DNA of 64,000 nt from JAENVT01 sp963773085 (GTDB taxonomy: Bacteria; Actinomycetota; Acidimicrobiia; Acidimicrobiales; Ilumatobacteraceae), in assembly GCA_963773085.1 (NCBI GenBank), contig CAVYZS010000001.1, positions 186,001 to 250,000 on the forward strand, read 5' to 3'. This document shows, in pieces, positions 7,395 through 14,801 of this stretch (positions are counted from its first letter, which is position 1; each line of letters opens with the position of its first letter). A program made the translations under genes and the position numbers. A model generated the notes under the pieces. That model was not told the DNA's origin and made no database searches. It was given only the letters and a program-made list of their open reading frames with translations.

Positions 7395-8498
7395 GTGCGA
7401 CGCAGGTGGTTGATCGGGCTTTTCGCGATGGTCGCGTGCAGCCAGTCGCGGGCGCAGTTGCCACCAGCGGTACAGGCCGTCGTCGACACCGGTGGTCGGA
7501 TGGCGTGGATGAGCAATGGCGATGATCCATGGGCCGTCTTGGTCTGTCACGTCCCTGCTGACACTCAGTCCGTCGTGTACGCCGGATTGCCACTTCGTAT
7601 GCCGCTTCAACCCGAGGCATTGGCCGCACTGTTCAACACAAAGGTCACCGCGTATTTCGACACGCTGTCGCGGGGTGCCTACCGGCCGAGCTTCGTGGCC
7701 GGCGGTGAGGTGAGGATTGGCGCGGCCGACGAACCCCAGGCCTGCGTCGACCTGGCGCTGGAATCGGCCGGCGACCAGGCTCGGGGTGTCATCGTCGTCG
7801 CCGATGCCGAACACAACGAGGGGCAACCCGGTGGGTTCGGCAACCCGGGTGACGGATGTTCCAACTCGCCGTGCACCGCCGCGACCAGCCGGCGATCGGT
7901 GTACGTCGGCGCGTCGGACTTCAGCACCGATTGGGGTGACCAACCGCCGATGGATCTCGTCGAACACGAAATCGGCCACGCACTCGGATGGCCGCACAGC
8001 GGCTACGACGAATCGTGGAGCGAACCGAACCGCAGTTCCCTCGACGTGATGAGCAACAGTGCCGCGCCCCGCGATGTCAACCCGGCGCGTCGTGATGCCC
8101 CCGACACACTCGCCGTCAATCGATTGGCAGCTGGTTGGCTGCCGACGTCGGCCGTGGCCGTCGTGCCGGCATCGGGTGGAACGGTCACGCTCGCAGCATC
8201 GAACGGCTCGACCGGGACCAGACTGGCCGTCATCGAACTCGACGATCGTCGTTTCATCACCATCGAGCTGCTCGTCGCCGAAGGGTTCGACGACCACCTC
8301 CCGGCGAGCGGTGTCGCCATACATCTCGTTGACGGCAGTGACTCGACCCGCACGCAAACGCCGCTGATCGGCCTGCCGCCGTACGACGATCTGCTCGTGG
8401 CCGGGGAGACCTTCACGGGAAACGGCTGGAGCATCGCGGTGGATGATGGGTGGAGAGCGACGATGCATCCGTTGGGAGATGCACCCGTCGTCTCCTGA
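7395..8498 (+). CDS. Secreted metzincin-type zinc metallopeptidase
   Basis: A 367-residue exported protein. An N-terminal basic-hydrophobic signal (RRRWLIGLFAMVACS) precedes a catalytic domain with the extended zinc motif HEIGHALGWPH (His191, Glu192, His195, His201) and a downstream Met-turn candidate (DVMSN, about residue 219). That layout defines metzincins. Cys155 and Cys160 may form a disulphide. The C-terminal 150 residues look like a beta-rich accessory domain. The start is a GTG. Cys15 in VACS could also be read as a weak lipobox, so lipoprotein anchoring is possible. The substrate is unknown. Confidence 0.85.
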   Translation: MRRRWLIGLFAMVACSQSRAQLPPAVQAVVDTGGRMAWMSNGDDPWAVLVCHVPADTQSVVYAGLPLRMPLQPEALAALFNTKVTAYFDTLSRGAYRPSFVAGGEVRIGAADEPQACVDLALESAGDQARGVIVVADAEHNEGQPGGFGNPGDGCSNSPCTAATSRRSVYVGASDFSTDWGDQPPMDLVEHEIGHALGWPHSGYDESWSEPNRSSLDVMSNSAAPRDVNPARRDAPDTLAVNRLAAGWLPTSAVAVVPASGGTVTLAASNGSTGTRLAVIELDDRRFITIELLVAEGFDDHLPASGVAIHLVDGSDSTRTQTPLIGLPPYDDLLVAGETFTGNGWSIAVDDGWRATMHPLGDAPVVS

Positions 8499-8556
8499 GG
8501 GCCTACGCTCACCCGACCAGACATCCGATCGGAGATGTGCCTACTGTGAGTGGCTG

Positions 8557-8970
8557 ATGACGCCGGACGTAGAGGAGCTACTGGCTGCCGCCAGAGCGGT
8601 GCAGGTCAATGCTCACGCCCCGTACTCGCATTTCCGAGTCGGTGCAGCGGTACGTGCTGCCAGCGGGCGGATCTTCTCCGGCTGCAATGTGGAGAACGCC
8701 GCCTATCCGCAGGGATCGTGCGCCGAAGCCGGGGCGATCTCGGCCATGGTCGCCGGCGGTGAACGGGAGATCGTGGCGGTGCTCACGATCTGCGACGGCG
8801 AGGCCATCGGCACCTGCTGCGGTGGCTGCCGGCAGCGCCTCCGTGAATTCGCTTCTGGAGAAACACCCATCTACGCGGCGGGTCCCGAGGGGGTGCGGGC
8901 CACCTTCACCCTGGACGGGCTGTTGCCGCATTCGTTCGGGCCACAACATCTCAGCGAGTTCCAACAATGA
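8557..8970 (+). CDS. cdd: Cytidine deaminase
   Basis: A 137-residue homotetrameric-type cytidine deaminase that converts cytidine and deoxycytidine to uridine forms for pyrimidine salvage. The zinc site is intact: Cys55 and Glu57 in GSCAEAGA, then Cys88 and Cys91 in CCGGCRQ. The substrate-binding SGCNVENAAYP segment is present. After CAE the family Arg of small tetrameric enzymes is replaced by Ala, as in enzymes with CAEQSA-type motifs. ATG 8557 is chosen because the reading frame upstream of it has no family similarity. The cupredoxin gene follows after 12 bases. Confidence 0.95.
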   Translation: MTPDVEELLAAARAVQVNAHAPYSHFRVGAAVRAASGRIFSGCNVENAAYPQGSCAEAGAISAMVAGGEREIVAVLTICDGEAIGTCCGGCRQRLREFASGETPIYAAGPEGVRATFTLDGLLPHSFGPQHLSEFQQ

Positions 8971-8982
8971 GAGGGGAGCGAG

Positions 8983-9363
8983 ATGAATCAGAGCAGACTT
9001 CGCGTGTTCGTGGGTGGTGCCTTGTTGCTGGCGTTCGTCGCCACGGCGTGCGGCGGCAGTGACGACGGCGGGTCCAACTCGACGAGCGCCTCGTCGGGCA
9101 CCGCCGCCGCCGGCAGCCCGGCTTCGGCTGCCGCGCTGACCATTGCCGACTCCGCGTTCAGCGAAGCCTCGGTCACCGCCGGCACCGAATTCACCATCGC
9201 CAACGAGGACGGCCGGACCCACACGGTGACCGACGACGCCGGCGCCTTCGACGTCGAGGTTCCAGCCGGCGGCACCGCACCGCTCACGATCGATGCACCC
9301 GGGACCTACAAGATCCACTGCAGGATCCACGGCTCGATGCACGGCACGATCACCGTCACCTGA
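8983..9363 (+). CDS. Cupredoxin-like (plastocyanin type) lipoprotein
   Basis: A 126-residue extracytoplasmic copper protein. A lipobox (FVATAC, Cys23) follows a short hydrophobic signal, then a Gly/Ser/Ala linker and one cupredoxin domain (about residues 50-126). The type 1 copper ligands are all visible: His80 in RTHTV, then Cys113, His116 and Met119 in CRIHGSMHG. It probably carries electrons at the outer face of the membrane. A purine-rich ribosome binding site (GAGAGGGGAG) precedes the ATG. Its redox partners are not in the immediate neighbourhood. Confidence 0.93.
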   Translation: MNQSRLRVFVGGALLLAFVATACGGSDDGGSNSTSASSGTAAAGSPASAAALTIADSAFSEASVTAGTEFTIANEDGRTHTVTDDAGAFDVEVPAGGTAPLTIDAPGTYKIHCRIHGSMHGTITVT

Positions 9364-9381
9364 CCGGCCTACGCTGGCGGC

Positions 9382-10560
9382 GTGTCATCAGCCCGTCTGC
9401 CCTATCTGACCGCCAAGCTGCAAGGTTTCGGCACCACGATCTTCGCCGAGATGAGCGCCTTGGCGATGGAGACAGGAAGCGTCAATCTCGGCCAGGGTTT
9501 CCCCGACACCGATGGCCCGCGCGAGGTGCTCGACGCGGCTATTGCGGCAATCAACGGCGGCGTCAACCAGTATCCGCCCGGGCCCGGGATGGCGGTATTA
9601 CGCGAGGCGATCGCGGCTCATCAGCACCGCTTCTACGGGCTGCAGTACGACCCCGACTCCGAGGTCCTGGTGACGGCCGGTGCAACCGAGGCGCTCGCCG
9701 GGGCGTTGCTGGGATTGCTCGACACGGGCGACGAAGTCGTGCTGTTCGAACCGATGTACGACAGCTACCAGGCGTGCATCGCCCTGGCAGGCGCCACCGC
9801 CAAGCCGGTCACGCTGCGACCCCCGACTTACAGCTTCGACCCGGCCGAGCTTCGTGCGGCCATTACGCCGAAGACCAAGCTGCTGTTGATCAACAGCCCG
9901 CACAACCCGACGGGCCACGTGCTCGATGCCGGGGAATGCCGGCTGATCGCCGATCTGGCCATCGAACACGACCTGATCGTGGTCACCGACGAGGTCTATG
10001 AGCACCTCGTGTTCGACGACGCTCGACACATGCCATTGGCGGGTCTGCCCGGCATGCGCGACCGCACGATGGTGATCTCCAGCGGCGGCAAGACCTTCAA
10101 CACCACCGGCTGGAAGATCGGCTGGATATGCGCTCCGCCGGAACTGCTCGCGGCCGCACGCACCGCCAAGCAGTTCCTCACCTATGTCAGCGGCGCTCCC
10201 TTCCAGCCGGCCATCGCCGTCGGCCTCGGCCTTCCCGACTCGTTCTTCTCCGAGTTCGCCGCCGACATGCAGGGCAAACGCGACCGGTTGCTGCCGGGTC
10301 TGCACGCTGCCGGTTTCACCGTGTACCCGACCCATGGCACGTACTTCGTCACGGTCGACATCCGCCCGGTGCAGCCCGACGGAGACGGCATGGCCTTCTG
10401 CCGTGCGCTTCCCGGTCGCTGCGGCGTGGTGGCGATTCCCAACGAGGTGTTCTACGCCAATCGACACGAGGGCCGACACCTTGTTCGGTTCGCGTTCTGC
10501 AAGCGCGCCGAGGTGCTCGACGAGGCCGCCGAGCGGCTGGCCAAACTGGCCACCGGATAG
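9382..10560 (+). CDS. PLP-dependent class I/II aminotransferase (DapC / glutamine transaminase K-like)
   Basis: A 392-residue fold-type I aminotransferase. The PLP lysine is Lys237 in SSGGKTFNTTGWKIGW; Asn175 in NSPHNPTG, Asp203 and Tyr206 in TDEVYEHL, and the carboxylate-binding Arg near the C-terminus (HLVRFAF) are present. The N-terminal NLGQGFPDTDGP motif is typical of the kynurenine/methionine/glutamine transaminase K branch and of actinobacterial N-succinyldiaminopimelate aminotransferases. The neighbouring omega-amidase-like gene, 9 bases downstream, favours a glutamine-dependent transaminase (inference). The start is a GTG. Confidence 0.93.
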   Translation: MSSARLPYLTAKLQGFGTTIFAEMSALAMETGSVNLGQGFPDTDGPREVLDAAIAAINGGVNQYPPGPGMAVLREAIAAHQHRFYGLQYDPDSEVLVTAGATEALAGALLGLLDTGDEVVLFEPMYDSYQACIALAGATAKPVTLRPPTYSFDPAELRAAITPKTKLLLINSPHNPTGHVLDAGECRLIADLAIEHDLIVVTDEVYEHLVFDDARHMPLAGLPGMRDRTMVISSGGKTFNTTGWKIGWICAPPELLAAARTAKQFLTYVSGAPFQPAIAVGLGLPDSFFSEFAADMQGKRDRLLPGLHAAGFTVYPTHGTYFVTVDIRPVQPDGDGMAFCRALPGRCGVVAIPNEVFYANRHEGRHLVRFAFCKRAEVLDEAAERLAKLATG

Positions 10561-10569
10561 TCTGCGACG

Positions 10570-11340
10570 ATGCGCGTCGCCGCAATCCAACACGACATCA
10601 CCTGGTGCGATCGTCAGGCGAACTTCGCCCATCTCGCCCCGCTCATCGCCGGCGCCGCAGCCGCCGGGGCGCGTCTGATCCTGCTCAGCGAGACGTTCTC
10701 GACGGGTTTCGCCACCGATCGCGAGGACCTCGGTGAGCCTGAGGGCGGGCCGTCGTCACAGTTCCTGGCGGCGCAGGCACAACTTCACGACGTGTGGGTC
10801 GGTGGCTCCTGTCCGGAGATCGCGACCGGCGCCCCCGCCGATGACCAGCGGCCACACAACACCTTCGTGCTCGCCGCGCCCGATGGTTCGCAGCACCGCT
10901 ACCGAAAGATCCATCCGTTCACCTACGGCGGCGAGACCAAGCACTTCCGGGCCGGTGATCAGTTCGTCACGGTCGACGTCGAAGGACTGCGCGTCACCTT
11001 GTTCGTGTGTTACGACCTGCGCTTCGCCGACGAGTTCTGGCAGCTGGCCGACGACACCGACCTGTACCTGGTGCCCGCCAACTGGCCCGAGGCGCGGCGG
11101 TTGCCGTGGACGGCCCTGCTGCAGGCCCGAGCCATCGAGAACCAGGCGTACGTGATCGGGTGCAACCGTGTCGGCAGCGGCAATGGTCTCGCCTACAGCG
11201 GTGATTCGCGAATCATCGACCCGTTGGGTGAAGTGCTGGTCGCTGCCGCGCAGACCGAGACGATCCTGCTCGCAGACATCACGGCCGAGCGCGTGGCCGA
11301 GGTGCGCGATCGGTTCCGTTTCCTGCAGGACCGTCGATAG
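10570..11340 (+). CDS. Nitrilase-superfamily carbon-nitrogen hydrolase (omega-amidase-like)
   Basis: A 256-residue amidase of the nitrilase superfamily. The Glu-Lys-Cys triad is complete: Glu41 (LLSETFSTGF), Lys113 (YRKIHPF) and Cys147 (FVCYDLRF). The SETFSTGF and CYDLRFADEFW signatures resemble omega-amidase (Nit2/MtnU/YafV), which hydrolyses the alpha-keto acid amides made by glutamine transaminases. Its position just after an aminotransferase of the matching branch supports that role. It is shorter than true nitrilases, as expected for this branch. Confidence 0.92.
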   Translation: MRVAAIQHDITWCDRQANFAHLAPLIAGAAAAGARLILLSETFSTGFATDREDLGEPEGGPSSQFLAAQAQLHDVWVGGSCPEIATGAPADDQRPHNTFVLAAPDGSQHRYRKIHPFTYGGETKHFRAGDQFVTVDVEGLRVTLFVCYDLRFADEFWQLADDTDLYLVPANWPEARRLPWTALLQARAIENQAYVIGCNRVGSGNGLAYSGDSRIIDPLGEVLVAAAQTETILLADITAERVAEVRDRFRFLQDRR

Positions 11341-11359
11341 TCGCGCCGACAACCGAACC

Positions 11360-12082
11360 ATGGTGATCGTGGCCGCAGCGACTGTTCCCGACGTAATGAC
11401 CGGATGTTGGAAGCGGGCGTGGATCGAGTTCGCCGATGGCACGATCGACGACACCGGCACGGTTGTCTGGCTGCAGACACAATCACTCATGGCTGACGTT
11501 CGCATCGCTGCCGACCGCCCCGACCTCGCGACTCGCTCCGGTCTGCACGACTGCACCGTCGAGGAACTTCGCGCCATCTCCGTCAGCGACGCAAGCAGTG
11601 GATACACCGAGTGCGGACCGGTCGTGGTGGGGGCCGACGGCCTGCGTACCGCGACCGTGTCGTGGCACACCCGCGGCCATGGGGTGAACTTCCAGCCGGT
11701 GTCCGCCTTCCCGGAACCGGGGCTGATGACATGGGACGAAGATGGCACCGTGATGGTCGAGCGGGCCCCGAGTGGCGCATACGTCGAGGAATGGCGACTC
11801 GTTCCCGGGAGCCGACGGCCGCTGTGCGTCATGCAGATCGGTGGCGAGGTGATCTACCGGAGCGGGGACATCGCCGTGTTCGTCCGCGATCGAGCCATCG
11901 ACATTCCCCGTCCGGCCCGATTGCCCGAGCTGTTGGACGAATACTCCCAGGATCGGGCGATGATGGAGGCGCTGCTCGACTGCGAGTTCAGCGTGGCCGA
12001 ACGGGCAGGCGACGGGTGGGTGGTCACGACGTCCACGCTGCCGTGGAGAGAAGGCACGGTGCTCGATGTCGAGTGGGGCTGA
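11360..12082 (+). CDS. Conserved hypothetical protein (beta-rich, unknown function)
   Basis: A 240-residue soluble protein that I do not recognise with certainty. It has no signal peptide or membrane segment and reads as many short beta strands with conserved-looking tryptophans (CWKRAWIEFADG, TVVWLQTQ, EEWRLVPG, STLPWREG). A lipocalin-like or HRI1-like barrel is possible. ATG 11360 lies 19 bases after the amidase gene and places the likely first strand at the N-terminus. Its 3' end overlaps the Rieske oxygenase start by 17 bases, so it is part of the same transcript and may serve that enzyme. Confidence 0.75.
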   Translation: MVIVAAATVPDVMTGCWKRAWIEFADGTIDDTGTVVWLQTQSLMADVRIAADRPDLATRSGLHDCTVEELRAISVSDASSGYTECGPVVVGADGLRTATVSWHTRGHGVNFQPVSAFPEPGLMTWDEDGTVMVERAPSGAYVEEWRLVPGSRRPLCVMQIGGEVIYRSGDIAVFVRDRAIDIPRPARLPELLDEYSQDRAMMEALLDCEFSVAERAGDGWVVTTSTLPWREGTVLDVEWG

Positions 12083-13250
12083 ATCGATCTGGTCCGAGCT
12101 GGCCGAGCACGGGCGGCTGCGGTTCGACGAGGCCCGCATGCTGCCGGCCGGTGCCTACACCTCACCCGAGGTCCTGGCGGAGGAGCATCGCCGTATCTTC
12201 GCCGGTGAATGGTCGTGCGTCGGCCGGGCTGCCGATCTACCGCGTCGTGGGGACTACCTGGTCGCCGAGATTCCCACGGCAGATCCGCTGCACCCCGGCG
12301 AGCACCGCTCGGTCATCGTGATGCGCAGAGACGACGGAGCGCTCTCGGCGCTCGACAACGTCTGTGTGCACCGCGGCTCGCCGCTGCTGCACGGCTGCGG
12401 CAACGAGGCCCGCATCACCTGCCCGTATCACGCGTGGGTCTACAGGCTCGACGGTCAACTGATCGGCGCGCCATACATGAACCGCACCGTCGATGCGGCC
12501 GGGAGGGCATTCGACCCCGCGGACCATCACCTCACCACCCTCCGGTTGGAGGAGTGGGAGGGCTTCGTCTTTGTCACCCAGGATCCCAATGCCGCAGACC
12601 TGCACACCCGGCTCGGTGGGCTCACCGACGTCGTCGGTCGCTATCACATGGCGGGGTACGTGCCGGTGCATCGTCAGGTCGACGTGTGGGAAACGAACTG
12701 GAAGCTGCTGTTCGAGAACTTCATGGATGCGTACCACGTGTTCAAGGTGCACAAGAACAGCTTTGCCAAGAACGGCGACAACACCCTGCTGACCACGATG
12801 CACGACGGCACCGACCACTACGCCTATCACCTCGTCGGCCATGCCGCTGATGCAGTCTCGGGCGTTGCTCATCCGTCGAACACCACACTCGAGGGCGAGT
12901 GGCGGCATACGATCGTGCTGGGTGCGGCGTTCCCCACGCACGTCATGCAATTGCAGCCTGATTGGCTGTGGTACCTGCAGCTGAGCCCGCTCGGTGTCGA
13001 TCGTGTTCGCATCCGGTGGGATGTCTCCGTCGCGCCGGAGGTGCTCGCCGATCAGGCCGATCCCGGCTGCTACGTCATCGGGTTGCTCGATCTGCTCAAC
13101 CTGGTGAACGCCGAGGATCGACCCATCGTCGAGGGAGTGTTCCGGGGTGTACGAGGGCGTGACCCGGTGCGAGCCCCGCTGTCGTACCTCGAACGCAACG
13201 TCTACGACTTCGACCGCTACATCGCCCGAACCCTGACGAGCGACAGCTGA
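12066..13250 (+). CDS. Rieske [2Fe-2S] aromatic-ring-hydroxylating-type oxygenase, alpha subunit
   Basis: A 394-residue non-haem iron oxygenase. The Rieske cluster ligands are Cys100/His102 (CVHRGS) and Cys119/His122 (CPYHAW). The mononuclear iron site reads NFMDAYHVFKVH, with Asp221, His224 and His229 in the expected spacing. Family members hydroxylate aromatic rings or oxidise N-methyl and other groups, using electrons from a separate reductase. No ferredoxin, reductase or beta subunit is adjacent, which fits homotrimeric enzymes fed by a remote reductase. The substrate is unknown. Confidence 0.94.
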   Translation: MSSGAESIWSELAEHGRLRFDEARMLPAGAYTSPEVLAEEHRRIFAGEWSCVGRAADLPRRGDYLVAEIPTADPLHPGEHRSVIVMRRDDGALSALDNVCVHRGSPLLHGCGNEARITCPYHAWVYRLDGQLIGAPYMNRTVDAAGRAFDPADHHLTTLRLEEWEGFVFVTQDPNAADLHTRLGGLTDVVGRYHMAGYVPVHRQVDVWETNWKLLFENFMDAYHVFKVHKNSFAKNGDNTLLTTMHDGTDHYAYHLVGHAADAVSGVAHPSNTTLEGEWRHTIVLGAAFPTHVMQLQPDWLWYLQLSPLGVDRVRIRWDVSVAPEVLADQADPGCYVIGLLDLLNLVNAEDRPIVEGVFRGVRGRDPVRAPLSYLERNVYDFDRYIARTLTSDS

Positions 13251-13259
13251 CGCCCGTTG

Positions 13260-13314
13260 CCCGAACCTTGTCGCTCTCAACACGCTCAGCATGTTCGGAG
13301 TGACAAAGTTCGGG
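13260..13314. repeat. 55-bp near-perfect nested palindrome
   Basis: Outer arms of 17 bases (13260-13276 and 13298-13314, 15 of 17 matching) enclose an inner imperfect palindrome, AACACGCT and AGCATGTT around one base. It starts 10 bases after the Rieske gene stop and lies 53 bases before the VOC gene. It could be a terminator without a U-tract, but its composition resembles the dispersed palindromic repeats seen in many environmental genomes, whose translated antisense reads HSE-rich. Confidence 0.6.
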
Positions 13315-13366
13315 GGGCGCACCGAGGCGTTGCGGGCATTCGTCGACCACGTGAAAGGAATCAGGA

Positions 13367-13708
13367 ATGAGCACGAACGGCTTTGATCACATCTACGTCG
13401 AGACCCACAACTGGGGTAAGGCGGTGGCGTTCTGGCAGCGACTGGGGTTCGAGATCGAGTTCGACACCGGCCACGGTTCGGGCATGCTGCGCCATCCGAA
13501 CGGTGGTCCGACCGTGTTCGTAGCCGAGCAGTCGATCGAGAACCCGCTGGCCACGGAGGTGTACCTCGCCGCCGACGCCGACTTCGTGGCTCCCGAGGGC
13601 GTCGAGGTCGTCATTCCCTTCTTCGACACCCACTGGGGAACGAAGGTGATGGTGATCCAGGATCCCGACGGCCAACGCTTCCGCATCCAAGCTCCGACCA
13701 GCGGCTGA
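13367..13708 (+). CDS. VOC-superfamily (glyoxalase/bleomycin-resistance fold) protein
   Basis: A 113-residue single-chain VOC protein with paired beta-alpha-beta-beta-beta modules (FDHIYVETHNWGKAVAFWQRLGF and a C-terminal VIQDPDGQRFRIQAP). The DPDG turn and the terminal strand are standard for the fold. It may bind metal through His8 and an acidic partner, but the ligand set is not clear enough to name a reaction. An AAAGGAATCAGGA ribosome binding stretch supports the ATG. The setting among oxidative enzymes suggests a role in the same catabolic or detoxification programme. Confidence 0.85.
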   Translation: MSTNGFDHIYVETHNWGKAVAFWQRLGFEIEFDTGHGSGMLRHPNGGPTVFVAEQSIENPLATEVYLAADADFVAPEGVEVVIPFFDTHWGTKVMVIQDPDGQRFRIQAPTSG

Positions 13709-13729
13709 CGCGGGCGCTACTGTCGGCGC

Positions 13730-14341
13730 ATGTCGATCATCCGCACGGTCGCCGAGCTGGAGGCGTTGTACGACGCTCCGGTGCCGACGTCGATCACCAA
13801 GGAGGTCGACCACCTCACGGACCAGCACCGGGCCTACGTCGAGGCTTCGCCGTTCGTGATCGTCGCCACCTCCGGTCCTGGCGGCGTCGACTGCTCGCCG
13901 AGGGGCGACCCCCCCGGGTTCGTCCGCGTCACCGACGAGCGGACGCTGCTGATGCCGGATCGACGCGGCAACAACCGCCTCGACACCTTGCGCAATCTCG
14001 TCGTCGATCCGCGTATCGGGCTGCTCTTCCTGGTCCCTGGCATCGGCGTGACTCTGAGGGTCAACGGCCTTGCCGAACTTTCGACCGACGCCAGGCTGCG
14101 CGAATCGTTCGCCATCGACGGCAAGCTGCCGGCGACGGTCATCGTCGTGACCACCACTGCCGTGTACACGCAATGCCCGAAGGCCTTGATCCGGTCGCAC
14201 CTTTGGGACCCCGACCGTCATCGTGAGGCGTCGGAGCTGCCGTCGGTGGGCGAGATCATGGAAGCCATCACCGCCGGCGCGCTCGACGGCGCGGCCTACG
14301 ACGCCGCGTACCCGGAGCGCGTCCGCCAGACCATCTACTGA
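13730..14341 (+). CDS. Pyridoxamine 5'-phosphate oxidase-family FMN protein (MSMEG_1061-like)
   Basis: A 203-residue split-barrel flavoprotein. The block VIVATSGPGGVDCSPRGDPPGF followed by LLMPDRRGNNRLDTLRNLVVDPRIGLLF matches the MSMEG_1061-type branch of the PPOX superfamily, where this surface binds FMN or F420. The C-terminal CPKALIRSHLW segment is also typical. Members are oxidoreductases of mostly unknown substrate rather than true vitamin B6 oxidases. It begins 21 bases after the VOC gene, within the rightward gene run. Confidence 0.88.
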   Translation: MSIIRTVAELEALYDAPVPTSITKEVDHLTDQHRAYVEASPFVIVATSGPGGVDCSPRGDPPGFVRVTDERTLLMPDRRGNNRLDTLRNLVVDPRIGLLFLVPGIGVTLRVNGLAELSTDARLRESFAIDGKLPATVIVVTTTAVYTQCPKALIRSHLWDPDRHREASELPSVGEIMEAITAGALDGAAYDAAYPERVRQTIY

Positions 14342-14346
14342 TTGCG

Positions 14347-14745
14347 ATGGAACACGGGGCATCGGGCAGGTGTGAGTGCGGTGGAGTCAGCTATGTCGTC
14401 AACGGACCGTTGCGCCCGGTGTTGAACTGTCACTGCTACCGATGTCGCCGGTTCACTGGACATCACATGGCAGCCACCGGCACCTCGCCCGACATGGTCA
14501 CCTTCATCAGTGACGAATCTCTCACCTGGTACTCGCCGGACCCGACCGTCGAGTACGGGTTCTGTTCCACGTGCGGCTCGTCGCTGTTCTGGCGCGCTGC
14601 GTCGGAGCCCGGGCATCTGTCGATCTGCGCCGGCACGTTGGACCAGCCCACCGGATTGCGTACGAAGGGAGCATGGTGGATGGCCGAACACGCCGACTAC
14701 CACACGCCAGAGCCGCACGTGACCAACTTCGACTACGACGGTTGA
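14347..14745 (+). CDS. GFA/CENP-V family zinc protein
   Basis: A 132-residue protein of the glutathione-dependent formaldehyde-activating (GFA) fold. It holds two zinc-binding cysteine groups: Cys9 and Cys11 with Cys28, Cys30 and Cys33 (CECGG, CHCYRC), and a later FCSTCGSS pair. The name refers to founder members that form S-hydroxymethyl-glutathione. Actinobacteria generally lack glutathione, so the real substrate here is unknown. It is 5 bases after the PPOX-like gene and probably co-translated with it. Confidence 0.88.
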   Translation: MEHGASGRCECGGVSYVVNGPLRPVLNCHCYRCRRFTGHHMAATGTSPDMVTFISDESLTWYSPDPTVEYGFCSTCGSSLFWRAASEPGHLSICAGTLDQPTGLRTKGAWWMAEHADYHTPEPHVTNFDYDG

Positions 14746-14801
14746 ACCACCGATTAGGGTAGACATGGTCGACGGACGGGCCGGTCGAAAGGGGGATCTA
14801 C

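Noticed and set aside
6942..8468. A 508-codon minus-strand frame across the metallopeptidase and acyltransferase genes
   Set aside because: It is antisense to genes with complete catalytic motifs, and its composition is typical of a high-GC shadow frame.
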